Made by a program: the position numbers and the translations under genes | Notes under the pieces: model-generated | Told to the model about the DNA's origin: nothing | Database searches by the model: none | Seen by the model: only the letters and a program-made list of their open reading frames with translations | In this document: piece after piece, positions 55,497-63,567 of the stretch | Numbering within the stretch: the stretch's first letter is position 1 | How the letters are laid out: each line of letters begins with the position of its first letter | Origin: Actinomycetota bacterium | GTDB lineage: Bacteria > Actinomycetota > Actinomycetes > Streptosporangiales > Streptosporangiaceae | Length of the DNA: 64,000 nt | Direction: 5' to 3' | Assembly: GCA_027314515.1 (NCBI GenBank) | Contig: DAHVAR010000091.1 | Location: 1-64,000, forward strand

Positions 55497-55580
55497 CGCC
55501 ACCATGTCCCGCATCTGCGTCGCCTCTGCCGCGGACAGTTCGCGCGGAAAGCTGAACAGCACGATGTGCTGCAAGGTCAT
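55221..55580 (-). CDS. Dabb (stress-responsive A/B barrel) domain protein
   Basis: 119 residues, ferredoxin-like dimeric A/B barrel: MTLQHIVLFSFPRELSAAEA, then YAYLLYTEFADVATMNAYRAHPVH in part. Start ATG 55580 has GAGGAG six bases upstream. The C-terminus ends in a duplicated octapeptide (EHTVLMPE repeated) created by a 24-bp DNA repeat. It lies 29 bases after the APC permease on the same strand, so it belongs to the Lrp - GS-like - APC operon. Dabb proteins include small cyclases and isomerases as well as unknowns. Confidence 0.82.
   Translation of the reverse strand: MTLQHIVLFSFPRELSAAEATQMRDMVASWPGEIGLMTKCRLGTDLTGARNRGYAYLLYTEFADVATMNAYRAHPVHVTFMDWLAQHDCTPLAFDYLLDEHTVLMPEEHTVLMPEHGPG
55237..55284 (-). 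repeat. 24-bp tandem repeat in the Dabb C-terminus
   Basis: Two units with a 24-bp period (55237-55260 and 55261-55284) differing only at the last base; core TCCGGCATGAGCACGGTGTG. In frame, it adds eight residues per copy, so copy number may vary between strains. Confidence 0.95.
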
Positions 55581-55609
55581 CGTGGATCTCCTCGGTGGTC
55601 AGTCAGCCG

Positions 55610-57202
55610 TCACGAGCCCTCGGCTTCGGCCGGCACCTTCGCCATCTCGACGTCGAACACTCCGTCTCCGGAGTACCGGAGGCCGCAGTAGTAGCCGATG
55701 AAGTAGAAGATCAGCGACATGGCGGCGAAGACCACGGTGTCCCAGGGGAACGGGATGATTCCGGAGCCGCCGAACTGGGCGCTGCCCAGGTAGGAGAACA
55801 GCACGATAGACCCGAGGTAGGCCGGCATCCAGATGCCCCACTTGACGTCGTGCGCGGTGAGCCTGCGATGCGGGACGTAGAAGAACAGCAGCAACAGTCC
55901 GACGGCCACGGAGGGGATGAGCACGCGCACCGAGTGCCAGCCCGCCCAGTAGATCATCACGCTGCTGACGGTGAAGGCCCACGGCGCGAGCACCTTGTAG
56001 GCAGGGAGCCGGTAGGGCCGCGGCTCGTCCGGGTTCTTGCGCCGGAAGATCGCCAGCGCCAGCGGGCCGGGGGCGTAGGAGAGCAGGAGCGCACTCGCCA
56101 CCAGCGGGAACAGCGAGGTGAACGCGGGCAGCAGCACAATGTAGATGGCCGAGACGACCAGCACCAGGATGTTGGAGACCCACGGGATGCCGTCCGCGCT
56201 CAGCCTGGTGAACGCCATTGGCAGGTAGCGGTCGTGCTTGGAGAGCGTGTGGCCTACCCGTGAGCACCCCCCGTAGTAGATGTAGCCGTCCTTGAAGGTG
56301 GCGATCAGCGTGACTACCAGGGCGATCAGGCCGATCGTGGCCAGCGCCACACCGTCGGAGACGCTGGTCAAGGGGAACGCCAGGCTGTTCAGCCCGGCCC
56401 AGTCGCCCGCTTTCACGTGCATGGCGCCGAAGTTGATCGCACCGTTGACCGCCAGGCTCTCCAGCGCGTAGATGACCATGGTGATGAAAAGGGTGATGAA
56501 GACGGCCTTGGGGATGACCTTTCCTGGATCGCGGACTTCCTCGGCGTAGTCGATCGGCTGGCGGAATCCGCCGTAGCCGTAGATCGTGGCCGAGATGGCC
56601 AGGAACACCCCGCTGTAGCCCATCGGGGCGAAGCCGCCGAAATGCGAGAAGTTATGCGGGTGGAACTGGGTCAGCAGCGCCAGGATCAAGACGACGAGGC
56701 CGACGATCGTGGCGATCGTCAGCACGTTGTTGATCTGCCCCATGTACCTGATCCGCAGCCAGTTGATGATCGCGACAGCTACCAGGATGAGCAGCGTGGT
56801 GAGGATGCCGGCCGTTGTCAGCTTGGTGCCCGTGTACAGGCCAGGGAACCAGTAAGCGAGGTACTCGGTGAACGCGACGCAGATAGATGGCACTGCCAGC
56901 GCGTATCCGATGAACGATCCCCAGGCGTTCAGCACGCCCACGATGGGCCCGCTGCTACGAGCCGGGTAGTAGGCGACGCCGCCGGCCCGCGGCCACATGG
57001 TGCCGAGCTCCACGTAGGCCATCGCCACCGCCAGGATCAGCAGCAGGGCAATCACCCACGAGATGATCCCTGACGGCCCGGCGAGGGCGAGAACCGAGAC
57101 TGGGGTGAAGCCGACCGCGGGGCCGAGAATCGCCCCGGTAGCCAGGAACACGACGCTCCACAGGCCGAGTTCGCGCCGGTACTGATGAGAGGTAGATGAC
57201 AT
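55610..57202 (-). CDS. APC-superfamily amino acid/amine permease
   Basis: 530 residues, 12-14 predicted helices. N-terminal LGLWSVVFLATGAILGPAVG carries the unwound helix-1 G-rich substrate motif of APC transporters; WPRAGGVAYYPARSSGPIVG follows in helix 2-3. Excellent Shine-Dalgarno AAGGAGG five bases before ATG 57202. Downstream of the GS-like gene (70-base gap), upstream of Dabb; likely the importer for the compound processed by the cluster. Substrate not predictable. Confidence 0.88.
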   Translation of the reverse strand: MSSTSHQYRRELGLWSVVFLATGAILGPAVGFTPVSVLALAGPSGIISWVIALLLILAVAMAYVELGTMWPRAGGVAYYPARSSGPIVGVLNAWGSFIGYALAVPSICVAFTEYLAYWFPGLYTGTKLTTAGILTTLLILVAVAIINWLRIRYMGQINNVLTIATIVGLVVLILALLTQFHPHNFSHFGGFAPMGYSGVFLAISATIYGYGGFRQPIDYAEEVRDPGKVIPKAVFITLFITMVIYALESLAVNGAINFGAMHVKAGDWAGLNSLAFPLTSVSDGVALATIGLIALVVTLIATFKDGYIYYGGCSRVGHTLSKHDRYLPMAFTRLSADGIPWVSNILVLVVSAIYIVLLPAFTSLFPLVASALLLSYAPGPLALAIFRRKNPDEPRPYRLPAYKVLAPWAFTVSSVMIYWAGWHSVRVLIPSVAVGLLLLFFYVPHRRLTAHDVKWGIWMPAYLGSIVLFSYLGSAQFGGSGIIPFPWDTVVFAAMSLIFYFIGYYCGLRYSGDGVFDVEMAKVPAEAEGS

Positions 57203-57272
57203 GTTGGCCTCCTTCGAAAGGCCCGGGCGGTCACCATCGAAAGCCGGACGGGCCGGCCTGCCGGGCTTCGGT

Positions 57273-58823
57273 TCAGAAGAACTCGAAGTACTCGCGCATC
57301 TCCCAGTCGCTGATGTTCTGTCCTTCCGGTGGCGGGTTCTCCGCGATGGCCGCGTTGTAGCGGGCCACCTCGGCGCGCTTCATTTGCAGCAGGTAGTCGA
57401 CCAGGATGTCGCCGAACGCCTTGCGGAAGAACTCGTCTTGATCGAGCACGCCAACCGCGTTGTCGAGGGACGCCGGAAGGGGCGTGTTCTGCGTGGCGTA
57501 CGGGTCGGCCTCGACCGGCGGCGGCGGGTCGAGCGCGCGGCGGATGCCGTCGAGCCCGGCGGCGATGTTCGCCGCCATGTACAAGTACGGGTTGGCGGCC
57601 GGCTCGCCGATCCGCATCTCTACGTGGCTGTTCGCGTCGCCGGGCGCACCCTGAACGCGGACCAGCGCCCCTCGGTTCTCCAGTGCCCAGCACACCCGGT
57701 CGGGCGCGAAGGAGTATGGCCGGAAGCGCTTGTAGCCGTTGACCGTCGGTGTGGCGAACACGCTCATCGGCAGCGCGTGCTCGAGCAACCCGGCGACGAA
57801 CTGCCGTCCGGTCAGCGACAGGTAGTCGTCGTCGCTGGCGAACTCGTTCCGCCCGTCCTGCCGCGAGATCAGCGACTCGTGCAGGTGCCAGCCCGACGGG
57901 AAGAAGTTCGGCAGCGCAGGTACGCACATGAACGTCGCCAGCAGCCCGCGGCGCTGGCAGATCTGCTTGACGGCGGACCTGAACAACACCACCGCGTCGG
58001 CTGCTGCCAGCCCGCCGATCGGGCTGAAGCTGAACTCGATCTGGCCGGGCCCCCACTCATCCTCCATCGAGCGGGGCGGGAGCCCGACGGCCGCGAGGCC
58101 ATCGCGGATCGCCTCCAGCGTGCTCGAAACGCTGTCCAGCCGTACCTCCGACAGGTACTGGTAGCCGCGCTCGAAGACGCTGACCGCAGGAGGCGGCGCG
58201 GTGAAGCCGGCGTCCTGCGGTGCGATGTGCTCGGAGTCGAGCTTGACGATGTAGTACTCGATCTCGATCCCGGCCAGGTAATCGAAGCCGGCGTCGCCGA
58301 GCTCGGACAGCATGCGCCGCATCAGCCCGCGGCCATCCAGCGGCACTGGCTGGCCACTGGAGAAGTACGTGTCGCACAGCATCCATCCGGTCCGGTCGGC
58401 CCAGGGCAGCACGCGGAACGTGGCCGGATCGGGTACGAGCACGACATCCGGGAAACCGGTGAACTCCGCGATGCCGAACCCGCCGCCGGCAGCGAAGGCC
58501 GGCACGAACACCTGGTTGCCAGTGTCAAGACTGTAGATCGCACCGGAGAAGTCCAGGCCGTTGGACATCGCGGCGATGGCCACCTCGGGCGACAACGACT
58601 TAGCGCGGGGCATGCCGTGCTGATCCACGACCACCAGCCGGACGGTGCGGAGGTCCAGCGCGCGGATCTGACCGGCGACCTCGGCCGCCATTGCGGCCTG
58701 CTCCGGCGTATACAGGCCGTTGCGCGCGACGAATCCTGGCTGGCCAACGCCGTGCGCGTCAGTACGCCCTGGGGGGACCCCAGAACCCGATGGCCGACCC
58801 GCGGCCGGGCTGCTGCTTGTCAC
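57273..58823 (-). CDS. Glutamine synthetase-like gamma-glutamyl ligase
   Basis: About 516 residues from GTG 58823, which has GGAGGA seven bases upstream; the track start (58877) adds 18 residues. GS-fold signatures: GIEIEYYIVKLD (metal Glu), EWGPGQIEFSF, GWHLHESL (metal/ATP His) and ALENRGALVRVQ with HVEMRIGEPAANPYLYMAA. The loop that in true GS reads DGSS and binds ammonium is here GLDFSGAIYSLD, so Asp is replaced by Ser. That pattern, and the neighbours, point to ligation of glutamate to an amine other than ammonia (PuuA/GlnA3/IpuC type). The real amine is unknown. Confidence 0.85.
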   Translation of the reverse strand: MTSSSPAAGRPSGSGVPPGRTDAHGVGQPGFVARNGLYTPEQAAMAAEVAGQIRALDLRTVRLVVVDQHGMPRAKSLSPEVAIAAMSNGLDFSGAIYSLDTGNQVFVPAFAAGGGFGIAEFTGFPDVVLVPDPATFRVLPWADRTGWMLCDTYFSSGQPVPLDGRGLMRRMLSELGDAGFDYLAGIEIEYYIVKLDSEHIAPQDAGFTAPPPAVSVFERGYQYLSEVRLDSVSSTLEAIRDGLAAVGLPPRSMEDEWGPGQIEFSFSPIGGLAAADAVVLFRSAVKQICQRRGLLATFMCVPALPNFFPSGWHLHESLISRQDGRNEFASDDDYLSLTGRQFVAGLLEHALPMSVFATPTVNGYKRFRPYSFAPDRVCWALENRGALVRVQGAPGDANSHVEMRIGEPAANPYLYMAANIAAGLDGIRRALDPPPPVEADPYATQNTPLPASLDNAVGVLDQDEFFRKAFGDILVDYLLQMKRAEVARYNAAIAENPPPEGQNISDWEMREYFEFF

Positions 58824-58900
58824 GTGGCTGTCCTCCGATGCAGTTGTGTCTGAGTCGGCCAGACACCGGGAAGCCAAGCCTGCCGGCGCCGGGCACCGGA

Positions 58901-59461
58901 TCAGGTCTTCTCGGGGGCACCGCGACGCTGGCTCATCTGTGCCAGCATCGCGGCGGTGAAGTTGCCGGGCTCGACGTCAGCAAGGGACAGGTACGTCTCG
59001 GTCCGCTGTACGCCGCTGATCTGGAAGATCTCGGCGAGCAGCAGCTCACGCAGGTGCGCGTGATCCCGGACGCGCAGCCGGACTAGCAGATCCAGGCCGC
59101 CGGTCACCACGCTCATGCCCTCAGCCTCTGGCAGCGCCCGGATCGCTTTAATGATCTCGCTGAGGTCCATGCCGGGGCCGGCCGTGACCGCGATATAGAC
59201 GACGACCGGGTATCCGAGGGCCGCCCAGTCGACATCGACCCGGTAACCCCTGATTGCGCCCAGGCGCTCCAATCGGGCAATCCGGTCAGCCACCGCGGGA
59301 GGCGACATCTCGACTTGCCTGGCCAGCGCACGCTGTGACTGGCGAGCGTCGTTCGCCAGTGCGCGTAGCAGGGCTAGGTCGATGTCGTCTACCTCAACCT
59401 TCGGGCGGGCGGCCAGGGTGACTTCGGCCAGCCTCGCGAAGGGCGCTGAGACAGTTGCCAT
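58901..59461 (-). CDS. Lrp/AsnC-family regulator of the gamma-glutamylation cluster
   Basis: 186 residues from ATG 59461 (MATVSAPFARLAEV); the upstream part of the track ORF is intergenic. HTH in DDIDLALLRALANDARQSQR, then VEMSPPAVADRIARLERLGA; RAM domain after residue 90. First gene of the minus-strand operon (next gene 77 bases on) and divergent from the aminotransferase operon; it is the natural bidirectional regulator of both. Confidence 0.9.
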   Translation of the reverse strand: MATVSAPFARLAEVTLAARPKVEVDDIDLALLRALANDARQSQRALARQVEMSPPAVADRIARLERLGAIRGYRVDVDWAALGYPVVVYIAVTAGPGMDLSEIIKAIRALPEAEGMSVVTGGLDLLVRLRVRDHAHLRELLLAEIFQISGVQRTETYLSLADVEPGNFTAAMLAQMSQRRGAPEKT

Positions 59462-59489
59462 ATGCCAGCCGACCGTTCGTGATGCCGAG

Positions 59490-59501
59490 TAACTTGAGTT
59501 A
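59490..59501. promoter_or_regulatory. TAACTTGAGTTA palindrome, candidate Lrp site
   Basis: 5-bp arms (TAACT/AGTTA) around a 2-base centre in the 129-bp divergent promoter region, flanked by GCCAGC (59464) and GCTGGC (59503). The region to 59580 is unusually AT-rich for this sequence. Lrp binding inferred. Confidence 0.4.
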
Positions 59502-59590
59502 TGCTGGCTGATACCGCCGCTGCTTCTGTAAAGCACGCGGTGAGAAATTCTTACATTTGCAAAATCGGCTGTCAAGATACGGAAGCGCTA

Positions 59591-60850
59591 ATGACCGCAG
59601 CAATGGACCAGCGCCACATCAGCCTGCCTGGCACGGCTGCAGGCGGCACTGCGCGTGACTGGGACGCCGCTTTGGCCAAGCGCACGAAGTCACTCGGGGG
59701 CGGCGAGATCACCGCGATTCTCGCGCTCGCCGGGGCGTCCGACGTCATCACGTTTTCAGGCGGGTTCCCCGATCCGGCCACGTTTCCCGCGCCAGTGCTC
59801 GCGGACATAGCGGCCCGCCTGATCACGCAGGACCCGGGTGTTGCCCTGCAGTACTCGGCGACCGAGGGCATCGCGGGGGTGCGCGACTACGTGGCCGGCC
59901 GGCTGGCTGCGCTCCAGGGCCGCACGCCGGGCCCGTCGGAGTTGATGGTCACCAGCGGCGGCATCGACTGCATGGAGTTGGTCGCCAAGAGCTACCTGGA
60001 TGCCGGGGACGCGGTCGTGGTGGAGGCGCCGACCTACCTGGGCGCGATCATGGCGTTCCGCGGCTACGAGGCTGACGTGCGGGGCGTGCCGGTCGACAGT
60101 GACGGGTTGCGAACCGACGTGCTCGCCGATCAGCTGGCCGCTGGCCTGCGACCGAAGATCTTGTACACGATCCCGGATTTCCAGAATCCGACCGGGCTGA
60201 CGATGGGCGCGTCCCGCCGGAGTGAGCTGATCGCGCTGGCCCGGCGGTACGGGTTCCTGATCCTCGAGGACGTCGCCTACCGGGATCTCCACTTCGACCA
60301 GCCGCCGCCAGACAGCCTGTGGTCGATGGCGCCAGATGTCGTGCTGCAGGCCGGGACGTTCTCCAAGATCTTCTGCCCGGGCTTCCGGATGGGCTGGGCG
60401 GCAGGGCCGGCCGAGATCATCAGCCGGCTGGTGGTGGCCAAGCAGAACTCCGATCAGTGCTCGGGCGCTCTTGGTCAGCGGATGCTGGAGGAGTATGGCC
60501 GCGGCGGGCACATGGAACGTCAGATCGTCGCCTCTCGTGCGCTGTATGCGCGCCGCGCCGCCCTGATGGACCAGGCGCTGACCGCGCACATGCCGGAGGG
60601 CACGACATGGACTACACCGCAGGGCGGCTTCTACATCTGGGTCACCGCCCCCGACGGTGTGGATACCGTGGCCTTGTCCGCCGCGGCGCGAGCGCGAAAA
60701 GTCGCCTATGTACCAGGCCGGCCCTTCTACCCCGGTGACGAGGGCGCGGCGCAGATCCGCCTCGCTTACAGCCGGGTGGCTAACGAGTTGATCGAGGAGG
60801 GCATCCACCGGATCGGCGGGGTGCTCAGAACTGCCCTGGAGGAACAATGA
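59591..60850 (+). CDS. PLP-dependent aminotransferase (LysN/AroH-like)
   Basis: 419 residues from ATG 59591; earlier Met at 59501 lies in the promoter region. Fold-type I features: FSGGFPDPATFP, LQYSATEGIAGVRDYV, SGGIDCMELVAKSYLDAGD, YTIPDFQNPTGLTM and the PLP Lys in QAGTFSKIFCPGFRMGW. Similar to 2-aminoadipate/aromatic aminotransferases with broad specificity. First gene of the plus-strand operon; ATGA overlap with the cupin gene. Confidence 0.9.
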   Translation: MTAAMDQRHISLPGTAAGGTARDWDAALAKRTKSLGGGEITAILALAGASDVITFSGGFPDPATFPAPVLADIAARLITQDPGVALQYSATEGIAGVRDYVAGRLAALQGRTPGPSELMVTSGGIDCMELVAKSYLDAGDAVVVEAPTYLGAIMAFRGYEADVRGVPVDSDGLRTDVLADQLAAGLRPKILYTIPDFQNPTGLTMGASRRSELIALARRYGFLILEDVAYRDLHFDQPPPDSLWSMAPDVVLQAGTFSKIFCPGFRMGWAAGPAEIISRLVVAKQNSDQCSGALGQRMLEEYGRGGHMERQIVASRALYARRAALMDQALTAHMPEGTTWTTPQGGFYIWVTAPDGVDTVALSAAARARKVAYVPGRPFYPGDEGAAQIRLAYSRVANELIEEGIHRIGGVLRTALEEQ

Positions 60851-61365
60851 GTACCGTGCCTGCCCGGCGGGACGACGCCCCGGAGCCCCCCGGATCGCTC
60901 GGCGATGCGGCGAGCCACTTCACCACGGAGGCACACGGCGAGCCAGCCGGTCCCGGCCGGTACGTCAATGTGGACTCGATCAGCCCGGTCGAGTTCCTCC
61001 CCGGGCTCGGGTTCCGGCCGGTCAGCGGGCAGCGCGGGATGACGAACTTCGTCAGCTTCGAGCCAGGCGCGAAAGCGCCGCGGCATGTGCACGAGGAGGA
61101 GCAGATCGTCATCGTTATCGATGGCGAGTTCACCTTCGACCTGGACGGCGACGTACGCGTCATGCGCAAGGGCGACGTCGCGGTCGTGCCAGCGTGGGTC
61201 CCGCACGGGGCATGGACTACTGACAGCCACTGCCTGGAGATCGACGTGTTCTGCCCGCCGCGGCAAAGCCTGCTAAAGCTCGCCGCCGCTCAGGCCGGCC
61301 AGGTCGCGCAGGCCGGCCAGGCCACGCCGGCAGGCCAGGCCGGGCAGGCGGGGAGCGAGTCCTAG
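60847..61365 (+). CDS. Cupin-domain protein
   Basis: 172 residues. One cupin domain (about residues 45-140): PRHVHEEEQIVIVIDGEFTF has the H-x-H-x3/4-E metal triad and VVPAWVPHGAW the fourth His. An N-terminal 40-residue polar region and a repetitive Ala/Gln/Gly C-terminal tail (AGQVAQAGQATPAGQAGQAG) flank it. Overlaps the aminotransferase stop (ATGA). May be a metal-dependent enzyme (dioxygenase or isomerase) or a binding protein in the pathway. Confidence 0.82.
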   Translation: MSTVPARRDDAPEPPGSLGDAASHFTTEAHGEPAGPGRYVNVDSISPVEFLPGLGFRPVSGQRGMTNFVSFEPGAKAPRHVHEEEQIVIVIDGEFTFDLDGDVRVMRKGDVAVVPAWVPHGAWTTDSHCLEIDVFCPPRQSLLKLAAAQAGQVAQAGQATPAGQAGQAGSES

Positions 61366-62160
61366 GTGGACCTCGGGCTGGCCGGCCGCAAGGCGATCGT
61401 CACCGGCGGGTCGAAGGGACTAGGCAAGGCCATCACCGCCGATCTGATGGCCGAGGGCGCATCGGTCGTCATCTGCTCTCGGCATGTCGCCGAGCTCGAG
61501 TCGACGGCAGCGGAATTGACGAAGAGCGCAGCCGACGGGGGCGGCGCCGTGTTCGCGCTGCCGTGCGACGTGACAGACCCGGACCAGGTCATCAGCTTCA
61601 TCGATGACGCGACGGCCGCCCTTGGCGGGCTGGACATCCTGGTCAACAATGCCGGCGGGGCCAGGCCCGGGCAGTTCGGCACCTTGACCGATGACGACTG
61701 GCATGCCGACATCGAGGTCAAGCTGCTTGCCCAGATCCGGTGCACCAGGGCGGCGCTGACGCCGCTACGGCAGAGCCAGGCGCCCCGGGTAGTCAACATC
61801 AACGCCGTGTACGCGCGCTACCCCGATCCCGCATTCCTCGCCTCCTCCGTCAACAGGGCCTCCTGCCTCAGCCTGTCGAAGGCGCTGTCCATCGAACTGG
61901 GCCGGGAGGGGATCCTGGTCAACAGTGTCAACATCGGCCTGGTCGAGACCCCGCAGTGGCAGAACATCCACCGCCGGCGGGCACCCGGCATGTCGGCCGA
62001 GCAGTTCTTCGGCAAGCTGGCCGAAGCCGAGGTCCCGCTCGGCCGGTTCGGCCGCCCTGACGAGGTCGCGGGGCTGGTGACGTTCCTGGCTAGTGACCGG
62101 GCCAGCTACATTGCCGGCGCGTCCATCGACGTCGCTGGCGGGATGGGCAAATTTCTCTAG
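61366..62160 (+). CDS. SDR-family protein lacking the canonical Tyr-x3-Lys
   Basis: 264 residues; GTG 61366 directly follows the cupin stop. NAD(P)-binding TGGSKGLGKAI and ILVNNAGGARPGQF are intact. In the catalytic segment, NINAVYARYPDPAFLASS continuing VNRASCLSLSKAL, the usual Ser is Ala and the Tyr-x3-Lys aligns with Ser-x3-Arg. I recall other SDRs with an SxxxR-like variant, so this may be a divergent enzyme type rather than a dead one. C-terminal GASIDVAGGMGK is typical of FabG-like proteins. Stop is 13 bases before the amidotransferase ATG. Confidence 0.85.
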   Translation: MDLGLAGRKAIVTGGSKGLGKAITADLMAEGASVVICSRHVAELESTAAELTKSAADGGGAVFALPCDVTDPDQVISFIDDATAALGGLDILVNNAGGARPGQFGTLTDDDWHADIEVKLLAQIRCTRAALTPLRQSQAPRVVNINAVYARYPDPAFLASSVNRASCLSLSKALSIELGREGILVNSVNIGLVETPQWQNIHRRRAPGMSAEQFFGKLAEAEVPLGRFGRPDEVAGLVTFLASDRASYIAGASIDVAGGMGKFL

Positions 62161-62173
62161 GGAACGGGGTTGC

Positions 62174-62956
62174 ATGTGCCGGCTGCTTGGTTACTGCTCG
62201 GATCATGAGGCGTCGCTGGAGGACCTGATCGGCGCCGATGGCCTCCGCGAATTCACTGGTCTGTGCGCACTGCACGGCGACGGGTGGGGGATGGCCTGGT
62301 ACAACGGCGCCGAGCCCAGCATCCGCAAATCGCCGCTCCGCGCCGACAGCGAGCCGGAGTATGACAAGCTGGCCCGCGATCCGCTGGCCAGCCTGGGGCT
62401 GGTGCACCTCCGCTGGGCAACTCCCGGCCTTGGCGTGACCGAGCGCAACAGTCACCCGTTCCGGTACGGCCAGTACGTGTTCGCGCACAATGGCGCTATC
62501 CATCCGCAGAACAGGCTGCCCGAGATGCTGCCGCCGCAGTGGGAGAGCAAGCTGGCTGGCACGACCGACAGCGAACGGTACTTCCTGCTCGTCATGTCGC
62601 GGCTGGCCAGTAACGGCGGAGACATTGTAGCGGCGATCGCGGCGGCGGCCGCCGACATCGACGCCGTGTTCGAGCCGAACAGCCTGAACGCGATCCTGCT
62701 ATCTCCTGACAAGCTCTACGCGATCAGCTGGTACCACCGTGACCGGATACCAGAAGCCAAGCTGCAGGCTCTCGGTTGCAAGCCGGATGAGGTCGCGGCC
62801 TACTTCGACCTGGCGTACCGCGCGACTGATAGTTCCGTGGTTGTCGCTAGCTCGGGCTGGCCGCAGCCCGGCTGGACGCCGCTGGAGAACCGTCATGTCC
62901 TGGTGACGGACCGCCGAACTCTCACGACCGCGGTGCTACCGCTGACGGTGGTCTAG
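62174..62956 (+). CDS. Class II glutamine amidotransferase (Ntn hydrolase, EgtC/YafJ-like)
   Basis: 260 residues from ATG 62174: the second codon is Cys (MCRLLGYCSDHEASLEDL), which becomes the N-terminal nucleophile after Met removal; the track's earlier start would destroy this. ALHGDGWGMAWYNG, LVHLRWATPG and FAHNGAIHPQ are the class II glutaminase motifs. There is no synthase domain, so it is a stand-alone gamma-glutamyl amide hydrolase, as EgtC is in ergothioneine synthesis. In this cluster it could remove the glutamyl group added by the GS-like ligase. Confidence 0.88.
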   Translation: MCRLLGYCSDHEASLEDLIGADGLREFTGLCALHGDGWGMAWYNGAEPSIRKSPLRADSEPEYDKLARDPLASLGLVHLRWATPGLGVTERNSHPFRYGQYVFAHNGAIHPQNRLPEMLPPQWESKLAGTTDSERYFLLVMSRLASNGGDIVAAIAAAAADIDAVFEPNSLNAILLSPDKLYAISWYHRDRIPEAKLQALGCKPDEVAAYFDLAYRATDSSVVVASSGWPQPGWTPLENRHVLVTDRRTLTTAVLPLTVV

Positions 62957-62999
62957 CGGGGCGGCGGTCTAGCGGAGCGGTGATCTAGCGGAGCGAGAG
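62952..62999. repeat. 16-bp repeat (three copies) supplying two stop codons
   Basis: TCTAGCGG starts at 62952, 62968 and 62984, a 16-bp period; units are TCTAGCGGGGCGGCGG, TCTAGCGGAGCGGTGA and TCTAGCGGAGCGAGAG. The first TAG is the amidotransferase stop; the CTA of the third is the stop of the convergent hypothetical gene on the minus strand. Confidence 0.93.
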
Positions 63000-63413
63000 C
63001 GCCCGCGCGTCGGCCCGATCCGGCGCGGCGCTGGTCAGGTCCAGGTATGGCTCCTCGTCCGGCTCAGGCAGGGCCATCGCGCTGGCGCTCGGCGTCGGCC
63101 GCGGCCGCCGCGGGTGGCCTGCCGCCGAGGTTCCGCCGCGGCCGCGGTAGATGAGCAGGCCGTTCACCGGGTCGGGGACCGCGTCCAGGGCGGCGCGCAC
63201 CACCGGCAGGTCTCGGAAGGCCAGCCATTGCGCATCGGTGTGGAAGCAGACTTCGAAGGCGACTCCCCAGGTGCCTGCATGCCAGATCCCGTCGAGCGCG
63301 CCGTTAGTGAGCGCTGCCTCGATCAGTTCGGAGTCGTGGGCCTGCTGCCACTGGAAGGCAGAGAACTCAGCGAACTCCGAGTGCAGGACCTCGATCGACC
63401 ACCAGTCAGCCAT
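62985..63413 (-). CDS. Hypothetical protein
   Basis: About 142 residues from ATG 63413 (MADWWSIEVLHSEFAEFSAF); the track ORF extends upstream through non-coding sequence. Likely a small compact domain: WQQAHDSELIEAALTNGALD and WGVAFEVCFHTDAQWLAFRD, then a Gly/Pro-rich low-complexity tail. I recall similar short actinobacterial proteins starting MADWWS but no function. Its stop is within the 16-bp repeat. Confidence 0.7.
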   Translation of the reverse strand: MADWWSIEVLHSEFAEFSAFQWQQAHDSELIEAALTNGALDGIWHAGTWGVAFEVCFHTDAQWLAFRDLPVVRAALDAVPDPVNGLLIYRGRGGTSAAGHPRRPRPTPSASAMALPEPDEEPYLDLTSAAPDRADARALSLR

Positions 63414-63567
63414 TACCTGAATGGTACGTCCGCGCGAACAGGCGCGGAAGGGGCGCGGGCCCCTGGTGCCCTGCGCGTAACCGCCGTGCAACCGGAGTGC
63501 CGAAAACTAGCCGGCCCGAAGCGGACGCATCGCGATCCGGCCGAGCGCGGCGGCCACGCAGCCGGGC

